NCBI GenBank assembly: GCA_935421135.1
Contig: OW285188.1
Location: forward strand, 1,137,001 to 1,201,000
Source of the DNA: Bugulina stolonifera
Lineage: Eukaryota; Bryozoa; Gymnolaemata; Cheilostomatida; Bugulidae
Reading direction: 5' to 3'
DNA: 64,000 nt
Position 1 is the first letter of the stretch; each line of letters starts with the position of its first letter. The translations under genes were made by a program, and so were the position numbers. The notes below the pieces were generated by a model that worked only from the letters and a program-made list of their open reading frames with translations, ran no database searches and was not told where the DNA came from. Shown here piece after piece: positions 14,101 to 26,100 of this stretch.

Positions 14101-17100
14101 GGTTCCCCTTGCATTACTGTCTTTTGAGCAACTTCATGTCCTTCTGCTATGGGCCGACCCCAGATTCTAGTATCCTGTTCCGGTTCTATATTGACTTCTT
14201 CCTCTTCCTCTCTTTCCAAATCACTTTCTGTTTCAGATCCACCTTCTGTCTCACTGTCACTTACTGGTATTAGTACCAAGTGTTTTCTATTTCTCCTAAT
14301 GACTGCCCTGCCTACTCGCACTAAACAACTGTCTGGTTCCTCGGCTCTGCCAATTAACCTAGCCTCCCGCCCATAATCTTGATTAGAAGTTTTTACCCAG
14401 ACTTCATCTCCTACTGTCAAGTCACCCAAGTTTTTTACCCTCCTATCATTATAATTAGCCTCCATCCTCAGTTTCACTCCCATATCTTTAGCTCTAAACT
14501 TCTCGTGATCGACTTCCCTCTGGCTTCCCTTGACAAACCTACCCTTATCGATCTTCCTAACAGTAACTGGCAGGACTATAGCCCGACTCCAATGCCCCCA
14601 CTCTATCCTGGTTCCCTCTCCACAGCCCCTTAACAGTTTGCACCGCCCTTTCTGCCGCCCTATTGCTCTGCGGATATAGTGGGCTAATTGTTTCATGTAC
14701 AATTCTTACTTGGTCTGTATAACCCCTAAACTCCCTAAAGCTACAACACGGACCATTGTCTGTCCTTAACCCAATGGGGTACTCAAACCTAGCAAACATA
14801 ATTTTTAGCTTTTCAATTACCTCTGCCGTTGTTTGCCCTCCTATTCCCATTACCTCAATTCATCTGGAATAGCAATCTACTACTACGTTCAAGTTTGCCC
14901 CTTCATACTGAAATAAATCCGCCCCAAATACCTCCCATGGACTCCCTGGTAATCCTGATACTCTCAGTGGTTGGTTAATCAACTTCCTATTTTTTGCACA
15001 TGCTTCATGCTGTTTTACTTTCTCCTTAATCGCAGGTATCATCCCTGGCCACCACACTGACTCTGAGGCTCTCCTCTTGCGCTTTTCCTCCCCTTGATGA
15101 CCATCGTGTATCTTATCTAATGTTTTACTCCTCAGTTCCTTGGGTATGACTATCTGATCCCCGTTCAATACTAACCCAATGTATTGTGACAAGGTGTCTC
15201 GAACCACAAAAAACTGTTTCACTTCCCCTCTCATACTGTGGCTCTTAGGCCAACCTACCCCCATGTTCTTGATTACCTTTTGCAACACTTGATCGCTTTG
15301 TGTCCCAACCCTCAAGTCTTCCAATCCCTTACCTAGTAAAGCAGTACCCTCTACTAGATGCCTGATGTGAGCTGTAGTCCAGAGTTCTAGTTTCCTTTCC
15401 TATCCCGTTGGGAAAAAAGCCCTACTGGTTTTCTCGTGTTCTTCTTTTTGTTCTACCCTCGGGCAGGTCCTTCATTATGCTCCTCTCCAAAACTTTCTAT
15501 CTTCCGCCTCTCTCTTATTACTATGGTATTGCTTTCCACTTTTTACGTCATCTAACATCATCATTCTTTTTCTCCCTCTGGGTCTGTTCCCTTCCATCCT
15601 TCCTTCAATTACATCCTCCACTAACCCCTTATGCCTCAATACATGACCCACCCATCTCTTTTTCCTTGACATAATTGCCTGTACCAACTCTCTAGTACCT
15701 TCTCATTACTGACCTTTTCTGCCCAGTTGATCTTCTCCATTCTCCTCCATATCTACATCTCAAACGTCTCAATTCTTCTCAACCCTGCCTTTCTGCTAGT
15801 TCATCTCCTGTTCTAATTCTTTTCCATCTATCATTATGCGCACGTTGCTTGCTTTCCTGCTTATTTTCATAACTTTTGTCTTCTTGATGTTAATCCGCAT
15901 TCCATATTCCTTGACTACTCTGTTTGTGACCTCCATCATGTGTTGTAGTCCTGCTTCTGTGCTTGCCATCATTGCTTGATCATTGGCAAAGCGAATAGAT
16001 TTTATGTATTGTCCTCCTATTTTAACCCCTGTCATTTCTTCCAAAGAATCATGGATCATTGCCTCGGCATAGATGTTAAACAAGACTGGTGACACCAGAC
16101 ATCCCTGCCTTATTCCTCTTCCAATGACTGCTCCCTTTGTCTCCCCTACACTCGTTCTAACTATGGCAGACTGATGTATGTACAATTCTCTGATAAGCCT
16201 CCTATCTCTCCAGTCTATACCAATCTTATTTAGTAGCTCCAGTAACTTCACCCAGTTTACTCTATCAAACACCTTCTCAAAGTCAACAAAACAAACATAT
16301 ATATCCTGATTGAATTCCAAGCTTCTCTCACTCATCACTCTCATTACTGCTATTGCCTCTCTAGTACCACAGCTTCTGCGAAAACCAAACTGCTCATATC
16401 CTGGCCATTCATTGGCTTTCTTCTATAATCTTGTTGTAAGGACTTTTAATATTACTTTAGATGCATGGGAGATTAAACTAATGGTTCGATGGTCTTCACA
16501 TCTAGTGGCATTTTTTTTCTTTTCCAATGGTACCAGGGTGGTCTGGCAAAAATCTCTTGGCCACTTCCCATCTCGGTAAATTTTCATGCATAAGTTAACA
16601 AATTCTTTCCTACCATCACTATCTAGAGCTTTAATAAATTCACCTGGGATCCCATCAACTCCTTCTACTCTCTTTCCTTTCAGTCTTTCTATAGAGGCCG
16701 TTATCTCACTTTCCAACAAACCAGGTCCAACGTAGTCATTATTCACTTCCCTCTCATGTTCTATCACGGCTTTCTGTAGTCTACTCTGTTTGTCATACAA
16801 TTCTTCAATGCATTCTTTCCATCACACTTTGATTTACTCTTCTTCTATCAGCAAGCTGCCATCTTTGTCCTCAATCATCTTTTGTTTTTCCCTTTCCTCT
16901 CTTCTACTGTCAGCTCCTTTACCTTCCTATACATATTATCGATGTGGCCCTTTCTTTCAAGGACTTCTATCTCTTCGTACTGTTTTGTTAGCCATAATTC
17001 TTTTGCTCTATCTGTCTCTCTTCTCAACTTGTTATTCAAATGTCGATATTCTTTACGCCCTTCATCAGTATTGACCCTTTTCCACTTCCTTCTCAGCTCC

Positions 17101-20100
17101 ATGCTTTGAATCATATCATCTGTATGCAATCCAAGGTTTCTTTGGTGTCTTTGGCACCTCATCATTCTTAGTTTGAACCTTTGGAGCCGCAATGGCAGCT
17201 GCACTAGATTAGTTTCCCCTAATAACTCTACCAACAACTTATGGTATGTTTCTAGTAGAAATTCCTTAACCACCAAGTGACATTCAAACTTTTCACAAGC
17301 CCACACCAACGGTAAAGCCTCTTTCTTTATTTGAGCATATCTACCCTCCGTATCAGACATCGCCTTTGATGCTTATGCTATTGGTTTCCATGAACCTTCT
17401 TCCCACTGTAATAATGCTTCCCCTAACCCAAATAAGCTGGCGTCAGCTGTCACTTTTGTTTTTTGCATAGGACAAATTTTGCTAATACTGGGGCCTCTGC
17501 CACATGCTTCTTAATTCCCTGGAAAGCTTTTTGTTGTGCTTTTTCCCAGACAAAGATATTTCTCTTTTTCAACAACTCTCTTAGTGGTTTCGATAATTCT
17601 GACAGCCTATCACTGAATCTCCCCAAGTATTCTACCATCCCCAGAAAGCTTTTCGCCTCTTTGACATTTTGTGGCTGTGGTAGCCGGTGTATTGCCTCTA
17701 CTTTTTCTGGGTCCGCATGTATTCCTGTCCCATCTATTTACCTCAGAATTTTTACCTCAGATGAGGGTAGGACTCTGCCAGCAATTTCATGTAAATCTAT
17801 AAGGGAGCCTTTAGTTTTTACTATTTTTGGACTAGGGGGTCTGCAATTTTTACAGTATATCACTGTTTAGGATTGGAGGTTGGTTTCTCATCTTACCTCA
17901 CGAATTGTTCGTGGCAGGAAACTAGAGTGGTAAATGCATTTTTTGGCTGATATTGAGGTTGGCTCTCCTCTGGCAGCTGCTCTAGTGGTCATTGTTACCA
18001 TCTCTCTGTCACCCACAATATCATCATATGCTCTGGATAGAGTGAAGTGCTGTTCTTCATTCTGAAGAATCCTGGTCAGTAGACACAGGCGACGGTTTTT
18101 TCTTCTATTTTCCAGGGTCCGAATCTCTAACTGATCTCTCGCTTCTGATACACTGTCAGTACGCCCCTTTAGGTTAGCTATAAACCGTATGGCACTGTTC
18201 TGGATGAGTTCATATACCATGGATCTTGTTCTTAGTTGAAGGGTCCCATACTACATCTGCATACTCAAATATATTGTAGGTCTGCATATACTTGTGTAAG
18301 CCAGTAGCCTGGCCTCTTTTGGAGCATGGTACATTAAATGTTTGATTCCTCCAAGTATTTTACGAGACTTTGTGCATTTCTTATGTATGTGCTGATTAAA
18401 CTTAAGATCTGATTGAATTGTTACTCCTAGGCATTTGACAGTTTCTGTCCATTCAAGACATGTGTCCCAAAAGTTTTACTTTCCCCATCCTAAACTCACA
18501 TTTTATTGGATCAATTTAAACAGCATAGCTATCAGTAGAATAGATCATAAATTAAATATTAAATTGATTCTAATTTATTTAGTAGTTTTATTTAATTATC
18601 TAAAAGCTAAATTCAACTGCTAGCATCTTGTCAAAGCTGTAGCCAATCAACACTTGATTCGAATTTTGTAAAGTTAAAAATTTATAACATGCGATAAACA
18701 TGCGATTTTGCAAAAGTTCAACATCAGTATTCGCAAAGCACAAAATTGATGCGATTCGTCTGTATAGGATACCCTTAACTGAGTGAATTTTTGTTCTGTA
18801 TATACTATGGTATGGATACGTATATACATGTATAAATAGATTCACTTTTTATGACTAAATGTTTTGTAATGTTTGTTGGCAGACGTGGTGCAGATTTCGG
18901 TTCTTCAGTAGTTCACAGCTGTATGAATGTGAACCAAAAGAAGGTATCAACCCTCACTATGCATTAGAGGAACTCATATCTATCATAAATGCCAACCATC
19001 TCTTCCAAGACTATGTGTTGAACCAGGACCTCAGCATCGAGATATGGGGATACCAGGATGTAAAAATGAGGGCTGACTCCAGATTGGTAAGCCAGTTTCC
19101 TGTTGGCAGTCAACAATTTCTTGTGTCATAATATATTTATAAGCTGCAAGCCTGAAATTGGAATGTATTCTGTCGCATGGAATATGCGCTTCAGTGCCTA
19201 TTGTATGAATATTGAAGAATATGGCTGTTCTTCGTAACATGTATGGATACTGACTTTGTTGAAAATATCTGGCATGTCTATGCTACCGATTGTACCTCTA
19301 GTTTTCTATAATCTTTAGAACCCAAGCGCTAGATCCAGGTACAAGTATGACATGATCGAAGCCTATAGAACTGAGAACAGGCTGCTCCGTCAATGTCTAG
19401 TAAGTCTTAGTAAAATAAATACTTGGTAGCACTCAGGTCATAAAATGAGTTCAAGATTATTATTATTGTTGTCGTCATAATAAGCTGCTATGCTAGGGCT
19501 GGGCGGTTTTGATTTGCTTGTGCATTCAGTTTTTTGCTGATTTTTCAAAAAAAAGCTGAATGATCCCGAAGTTGTCTTCTACGCCTCGGTTTAATTCAGT
19601 TATTTTCAATTCAGGAAAAAAATGAATTGAACTGAAAATTGAATACTCAATGTTGAGAGTTGTCACACTCTGCTTTTAAACTGTAATGGCGGCCATTGGC
19701 ATTTTTATTTAATAAAACACAATTATTAACTAATGATTATTTATAATAATATGCAAGTACAGTGGAACTTGTTTAACTCAAACTGCAAGGGACCACCATA
19801 ATTGATTTGAATTAGTCCCAAATTATGTGATCCCTTCATTTTGTATAATGACTTGGGTGCCTGCTTGATAAATAATGCTATAAATTATTAGCATATGAAT
19901 GTGCATGTATGCATTAACTTTCATTTGCTTCAAATGTGAATGCAATGGAGAAAAGACAAGTTTTAAAGTGATCATGAAGCCTAGGAGTGTTTTATATCGT
20001 TTTAAAGGAAGCATCGATCTCCAGGCAGCTATTTTGAGGGTTTTTTAAGGCCAATTTAGTGATCAATAAGCATAGAAACAGAAGCTGAGGACTATTTGGA

Positions 20101-23100
20101 GGAATATTCCATGTTGTCCCCTTGTGCATTTTGGTGTCAGATAATTCCAATATTTCACAACTGAAATCCATCATTACTTTGAACTTGCTGGGTTGTTGAC
20201 TTTTGACCACAGGGTCAACCACTAATGAGAATAAAATGTGATCAATACAAAATAACATTACCACAAGTATTGAGTGATTCCAGCTAAATCTTCCTGTGCC
20301 TATGCTGGCTACAGATGATGTGAGAAAATAGCTATATTAGCCTTCATTTCAGTGTGGCAGCACGAAAATGATCCCCTCACAATGGAAGGGGCATTTGCCC
20401 ACACCTATGCAAGGTAATAAATATGAAACAAATGGCATGCAGGCATCAGCATGTTTAGTAAAAACACACATGGGCTAGTAAAAAACACGATTTATGCTTA
20501 TCAGGAAGCCAGTCTCCACAAAAGTTGCACTCCGTAAACAAAATAGCAGTTGGAGGAATTAGGCTGATAATATAGCATCGCATGTGTTACAAGGGCGTAG
20601 CTTTTGAAAATTTTTGGGCTGGGTAGAAGGTGGGTGTTGATGCGGGCCAACGGCCCGCTCGAGAGCGGGGTGGGTGCGGGAAGGCCGCAGCGCCCTCCCG
20701 CAAGGGGGGTCCGGGGGTCTCCCCCGGAAGAAAATTGGAAAAGTACTACTTAGATATGCAATTTTGGGACCCCTATGGTGTAAAATTACTGCTCAAAATA
20801 ATTGGATATTAGGTGTGTTAGTAGTACTATTGCCATCAAAGTAGCGAAAACTAGAACAACTTACATCTTTTTTATGCTGTGATACATTTGGATAAGACTA
20901 AACTGAGGTTTTCATAAACAGGTATAGAATAGGTCTGACCACAGTAAAAATATAGGCTAAACCCACACTGATTGTCTTATATTATGATCTTCTAAATCAT
21001 CATTCCTCACTACTAAAGATTAACTAGAAACTAGACCTATATTATAATAATTATTTCAAATAGGCCACCTTAAGCACACTAAATCTGACATTACTAGCAC
21101 TAACTAGTCCACTGACTTAAACTACTGACCAGGCTACTATCATGAAACAAAATAACAATTCGATAAGGAAACAAGAAAATAATAAAAGGGTAAGTCTGGT
21201 AATACTAACCCCAAAGGATCTTGTGTTTTCATTTTCAAAAATATATTTTCCTACACTAACACTGACAAGAATTAGAATGAAAATGGAATCAATTATGATG
21301 TTAATTTTATTATTAAATGATTTGATATTTAATTTTATTTTTATTAATATCAAAGTCTCACTCATATAACCACCAAATCTAACAATGAGCTTTGCTCACA
21401 TGCTATCAATCAACTTGGAAGCCTATATAATGTTCATCTTTCTATTGGAGGCAATGGGCTGAGGTTGTAAAGAAGTAAGTAAAACTTAAAAAGTTGTGCC
21501 TTATTCAGTCTCTTCGGAAAATTCCAAGTTGTGTAGTCTGAGATTAGTGCAGTCCCTACAGCCGGCTTAGCTTTATATTTTATATATTTAATTGCAATTA
21601 TCAGTAGCTACAAGTCTAGGGCTAATCACCCTGATTGTTGATACTGATTGGCTATTTCTAGCAATCTAATAATTTGATTGGGTTGTGGAGAAAGTAGCAT
21701 GTCGCATAAACTATATTCTATGCTACATCCTTCAAAAGTGTAGCAAGGGAAACTCTTCGCCGCAGTCATAGGAGAAGATAACTCTATGGCTGCCGTAGAG
21801 TTGATACCCCTGAAATCAAAAACACCATTTTTGGCCCACTTTGTTTTAAAATTTAGGGGCGGCCGTGCCGCTCTGCCGCCCCGAAAATTACACCCCTGTG
21901 TTATTTATATTGCATATAAAGCAAAAAGGGTAGTCTATAATTTGGCATATTACAATGACATAAATATTACTGGTAAGTTTGAATATTATTGCAGAAGTGA
22001 AAAATTCAAGTGTTACACCAACAGATGATCCTAGGAAACACTTTCTTCCTTCTGCCTTGTACCCAAAATTATACTGATGGTGATCAAGTAGCATGATGAT
22101 GGCACATGTTCACTAGTACAGTCATGATAGAACTAATACATAGACCCACTTGACAATCTGAGTTCTTTATTATAACGTTCTATGTGGCTACAGGCATAGG
22201 CATAGCATACAGACTAGCTACATGTAGCTAGCCTACAGTGTACCCACAGCAACAGTAGATTTGGTCATCACATAAAATAATAATATTTCAATGTTTATTC
22301 AATGGTGTCCAGCCTATAAACAAACACCAGCGAAATGATTTAGTGGTCAGTAATGATCTTGTTCTTATTCTATCCAGTGGACTCATAATACATGTACATG
22401 GACAGAGTTATTGGTGATAAAAATTTCTTTTCGTGTGTGCATCTTTGCCCGCAAACCAGAGATTGTGAATGTACCCTGTCCAAAACAATGTAACAATATA
22501 GACTCTCAATGGTATATGAGCAAAACAACATAGGGATGCACATGTACTTGTAAGTACATGTAGTATTGGTTGCAATATACAAAGGGGGAGCAACTTCATG
22601 TGGCTCCCTGTTTTGTATCATATCTGGGAGTGCAAGTAGTTCTGGTCTGGCTTCCTCCCTTCTTGGCCGGAGGGCGCCTCTCATGTTAGGCCTTCTTCGT
22701 GGCTCCAGAGCAGCAGGAGCTTTTCCAAGTTCTTCAGGACAGGGGTAGTGGAGTTTAAGTCTAGATTCATTCTGTACGGATAATTGCCCTTGTCTCTCAA
22801 TCTTATATGTATGGTTGTTATAGGCTTCCACCACCTCGTAGGGCCCCACAAACTTCTGTTGCAGTTTGCTGTTGTCTCCCCGCCGTCTTCTTTTGTTCTG
22901 CAGCCATACCTAATTCCCTGGTGCAAACAGCGGAGGCTCTTCCTGATCACTCTGTCAAGTTTGTGTTTGCTGCTGCCTTAATGCCTCATGGGCCTGTTCC
23001 AGTCTATCTCTCATTGACACCACAAACTCATGCTGAGGGCAGAAATCTTCTGGGGGTGGTTGGTGCTGCAACTGGTCGGGCAAGCGTAGTTCTCTACCCA

Positions 23101-26100
23101 ACATCAATATATTTGCTGTCTCACCAGTGACGGAGTGGAGAGTTCCCCGGTAGGCTCTCATCAACTGGGGCAGGAGCATGTCCCATTCATCCTGTCCTCT
23201 CCTCAACAATAATGCTCTTAGTGAGTCTCCCAGACCTCTATTGTTGTGTTCTACCATACCATTGGCTTCTGGGTGGTATGGTGTGGTACGTGTCTTGTCC
23301 ACCCCCCCCCAAAGTTGACAGAGCTCGGTCATTAGCTGAGACTCAAACTGAGCCCCTTGGTCTGTCTAGATCTGTTCAGGCAAGCCCATATAGCAGAAAA
23401 CTCTTTCATCCAGGGTGGAAGCCACCACTGGGGCAGTAGCATCAGGAATGGCCAATGCATCCTGCCACCTTGTGAAGTGATCAACCAGAACCAGGATCCA
23501 CCGGTTTCCTCTTGATGTCTCTGGCAGGGGGCCAACCAGGTCTACTGCCACTTTTTGTCATGGGCGGCCAGCATACAACCTCCGTCTTCCTCCAGGAGCC
23601 TTATTTCCACCATGCTTGGATGCTTGGCAGACCTCACAACTCTTGACTATGCCTCTGACGTGGGTAGTCATCCCTGGCCAATACCATGTCAGTTGGAGCC
23701 GCCACAGAGTCTGGTTCACTCCAGAATGAGTCATTGCATGAGTCTTCCAAATCACACTGTTCCTGAGCGCTGGTAGGCAAGCGGCACACCACCGGGGCTT
23801 GTCTTGTGGAGCCACTCTAGCTTCTAACACACCATCAGGTCGAATCCTCAAAGAATCTCGTTGGCTGTGTAGTCTTTTTAGTTCAGCATTTCCAAGTTCT
23901 AGTTGCTCATCTGTCAATTCAGACCTGTCTTGTAGAGCTCTGTACATAGTCGCTACAGCTCCTGACCCAGTAGTCTGTTCTTTGACCAACTCAGCATCTA
24001 ACTGGGTACTCCTGGTGACAATCTTCTCAGCGGTATCAAGTGAGTGGTCTGCATTCACTGACAGGTTAGTGACTTCCCCTGCCACTTTTAAGGCAGGTAG
24101 ACACCCATGGTCAGTGTGCTTCATCTCTTCAAAAGATGATGTGGAACCCCACCTTGACATTGGTTGGTCAGGATCTCCCTCTGCCACTTTTAAGGCAGAG
24201 GCCAACCCAGATGTGACAGATTGTTGGGACCCTGCCGCTTTTAAGGCAGGTTCCAGGTCCTCCCTGTCGAGTTCCTCTCGAGTGGGTCCGCCATCTCTCC
24301 TCTCGATCAGCTCACATTGTCTACAGTTCTCACAAGCCTGGCTGCCGAGTCCATCAGCGTTGCCATGTTTGGGTCCAGCTCTGTGCTCTAAAGTGTACTG
24401 GAACTCTGCTAGAATTTCCAACCAGCGGGCAACCTGGTTGGAAGGTTCTCTGCGTCTACACAACCATCGCAGAGAAGCGTGATCAGTTTGTAGCCGGAAC
24501 TTCTGACCATAGAGATATGGGCGAAAGTGTTTGATTGCCTTCACAATCGCCAGCAAGTCTCTTCTGGTTACACAATAGTTTCTTTCCGGTGGAGCCAGGG
24601 TTTTGCTATAGTAGGCTATGACTCTCTCCAATCCATTTTGTACCTGGGACAGGACAGCACCCACTCCAACTCCACTGGCATCCGTGTCCCGGATGTAGGT
24701 CTGAGTAGGATCTGGATATCCTAGGCCTGGTGCTGAAGTCAACTTCTGTTTCAACTTCTCGAAAGACATCTGCTCCTGTTCAGCCCAAGTCCAGTCCACC
24801 TCTTTGCTGGTGAGTCTGTGTAGTGGTTGAGCTGTAGTGGCAAAGTCGGGGAGATACTGTCTGTAATAGCCCACTGTTCCAAGGAAGGCTTGCAATTCTT
24901 TGACTCCGGTTGGCATAGGCCAGTCCCGGACGGCAGCTACCTTCTCGGGATCAGTTGCAACCCCATTCTCACTGACTATGTGACCCAAATATTGTACTTC
25001 TGGTTGCAGTAGCTCACACTTGGATGGCTTCAGCTTCAGTCCAGCTTGCTGTAGGCGCTTGAACACTTCTTCTAGCCGTTGAAGGTGGGTCTCAAAGTCC
25101 GGAGCTATGACTATAATGTCATCCAGGTATAGTAGCAAACTCTTCCAGTGCAGCCCATGCAAAACTCGTTCCATGAGTCTTTGAAAAGTAGCTGGGGCTG
25201 AGGTCAACCTAAATGGCAACACCTTCCACTTCCACAGTCCAGAGCGAGTGGCAAAGGCAGATTTCTCTTGGGCATCGGCATCCAGTGGGACTTGCCAATA
25301 ACCACTAACTAGGTCAAGGGTGCTGAAATATCTGCTTCCCGACAGCGCATCCAGGCTGTCATCAATCCGTGGAAGTGGATAGGCATCCTGTTCGGTAACG
25401 GCATTCAGCCTCCTATAATCAATACAGAAACGCCAGTTTCCATCTTTCTTCCTCACTAGGACAACCGGGGAGCTCCAGGCACCTCCAGCAGGTTCGATCA
25501 ATCCCTTCTCAAGTAAATCTTGTACTTGTCTTTCAGCCTCCGCTTCCTTTTCTGGCCCAAGCCGATGAGGAGGCTGACGGATGGGTCGGGTACCGGTCTC
25601 CACCGGTATACTATGCTCCACCAATGTGGTCCGTCCGACGTCTCCATCCCCGGTACTGAACACAGCACCGTAGTCAGTTAGCAGCCGTGCTAACTTCCAG
25701 GCTTGCCCTGGTCCACTGCAGTTTTCTTTTGCTGTTTCATACAGCGACTCAAGGTGCTCTGGCACCTTTCCATCCACAGCTGGGATGTTCTTGAAGTCTG
25801 TCACACTACTGTCACTTAATGGCTGGGAGTCATCTACTTGTTCCTCCTCCACTCCTGTGAAGGTACCAATGGCAGATCCTGCTTTCAGCATCATAGGTTG
25901 ACTAGTGAAGTTTAGACATCTAGCTACTACTTTGCCATGGTCCCCGGGCTTGTTCAGGCTAGTAGCGATGGGCGGGCCACCTGCCTGCCCTTCTATCAGT
26001 CCAACCGGACTATAGTTCCTGGTGGTGAGCCGGCATTGCACTGCCATCTCAGCCTGGGGTGGAATCACCGTCTCTCTTGTGACTTGGACACTGCTCATGA

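Larger units (their letters stand above)
13400..17880 (-). mobile_element. Degenerate Ty3/gypsy retrotransposon, interrupted by a LINE
   Basis: On the minus strand the order is end of reverse transcriptase (about 17750-17450), RNase H (about 17445-17160), a LINE (about 17155-15405), then integrase (15400-14094). The reading frame is broken several times. The 3' part at 13400-14094 has no clear coding potential, and LTRs were not identified. The cluster occupies the kinesin intron between exons h and i, antisense to the gene. Confidence 0.8.

Noticed and set aside
22566..23439. Plus-strand ORFs across the gypsy region, and others at 24.5-27.9 kb
   Set aside because: Shadows of the minus-strand pol and gag frames.
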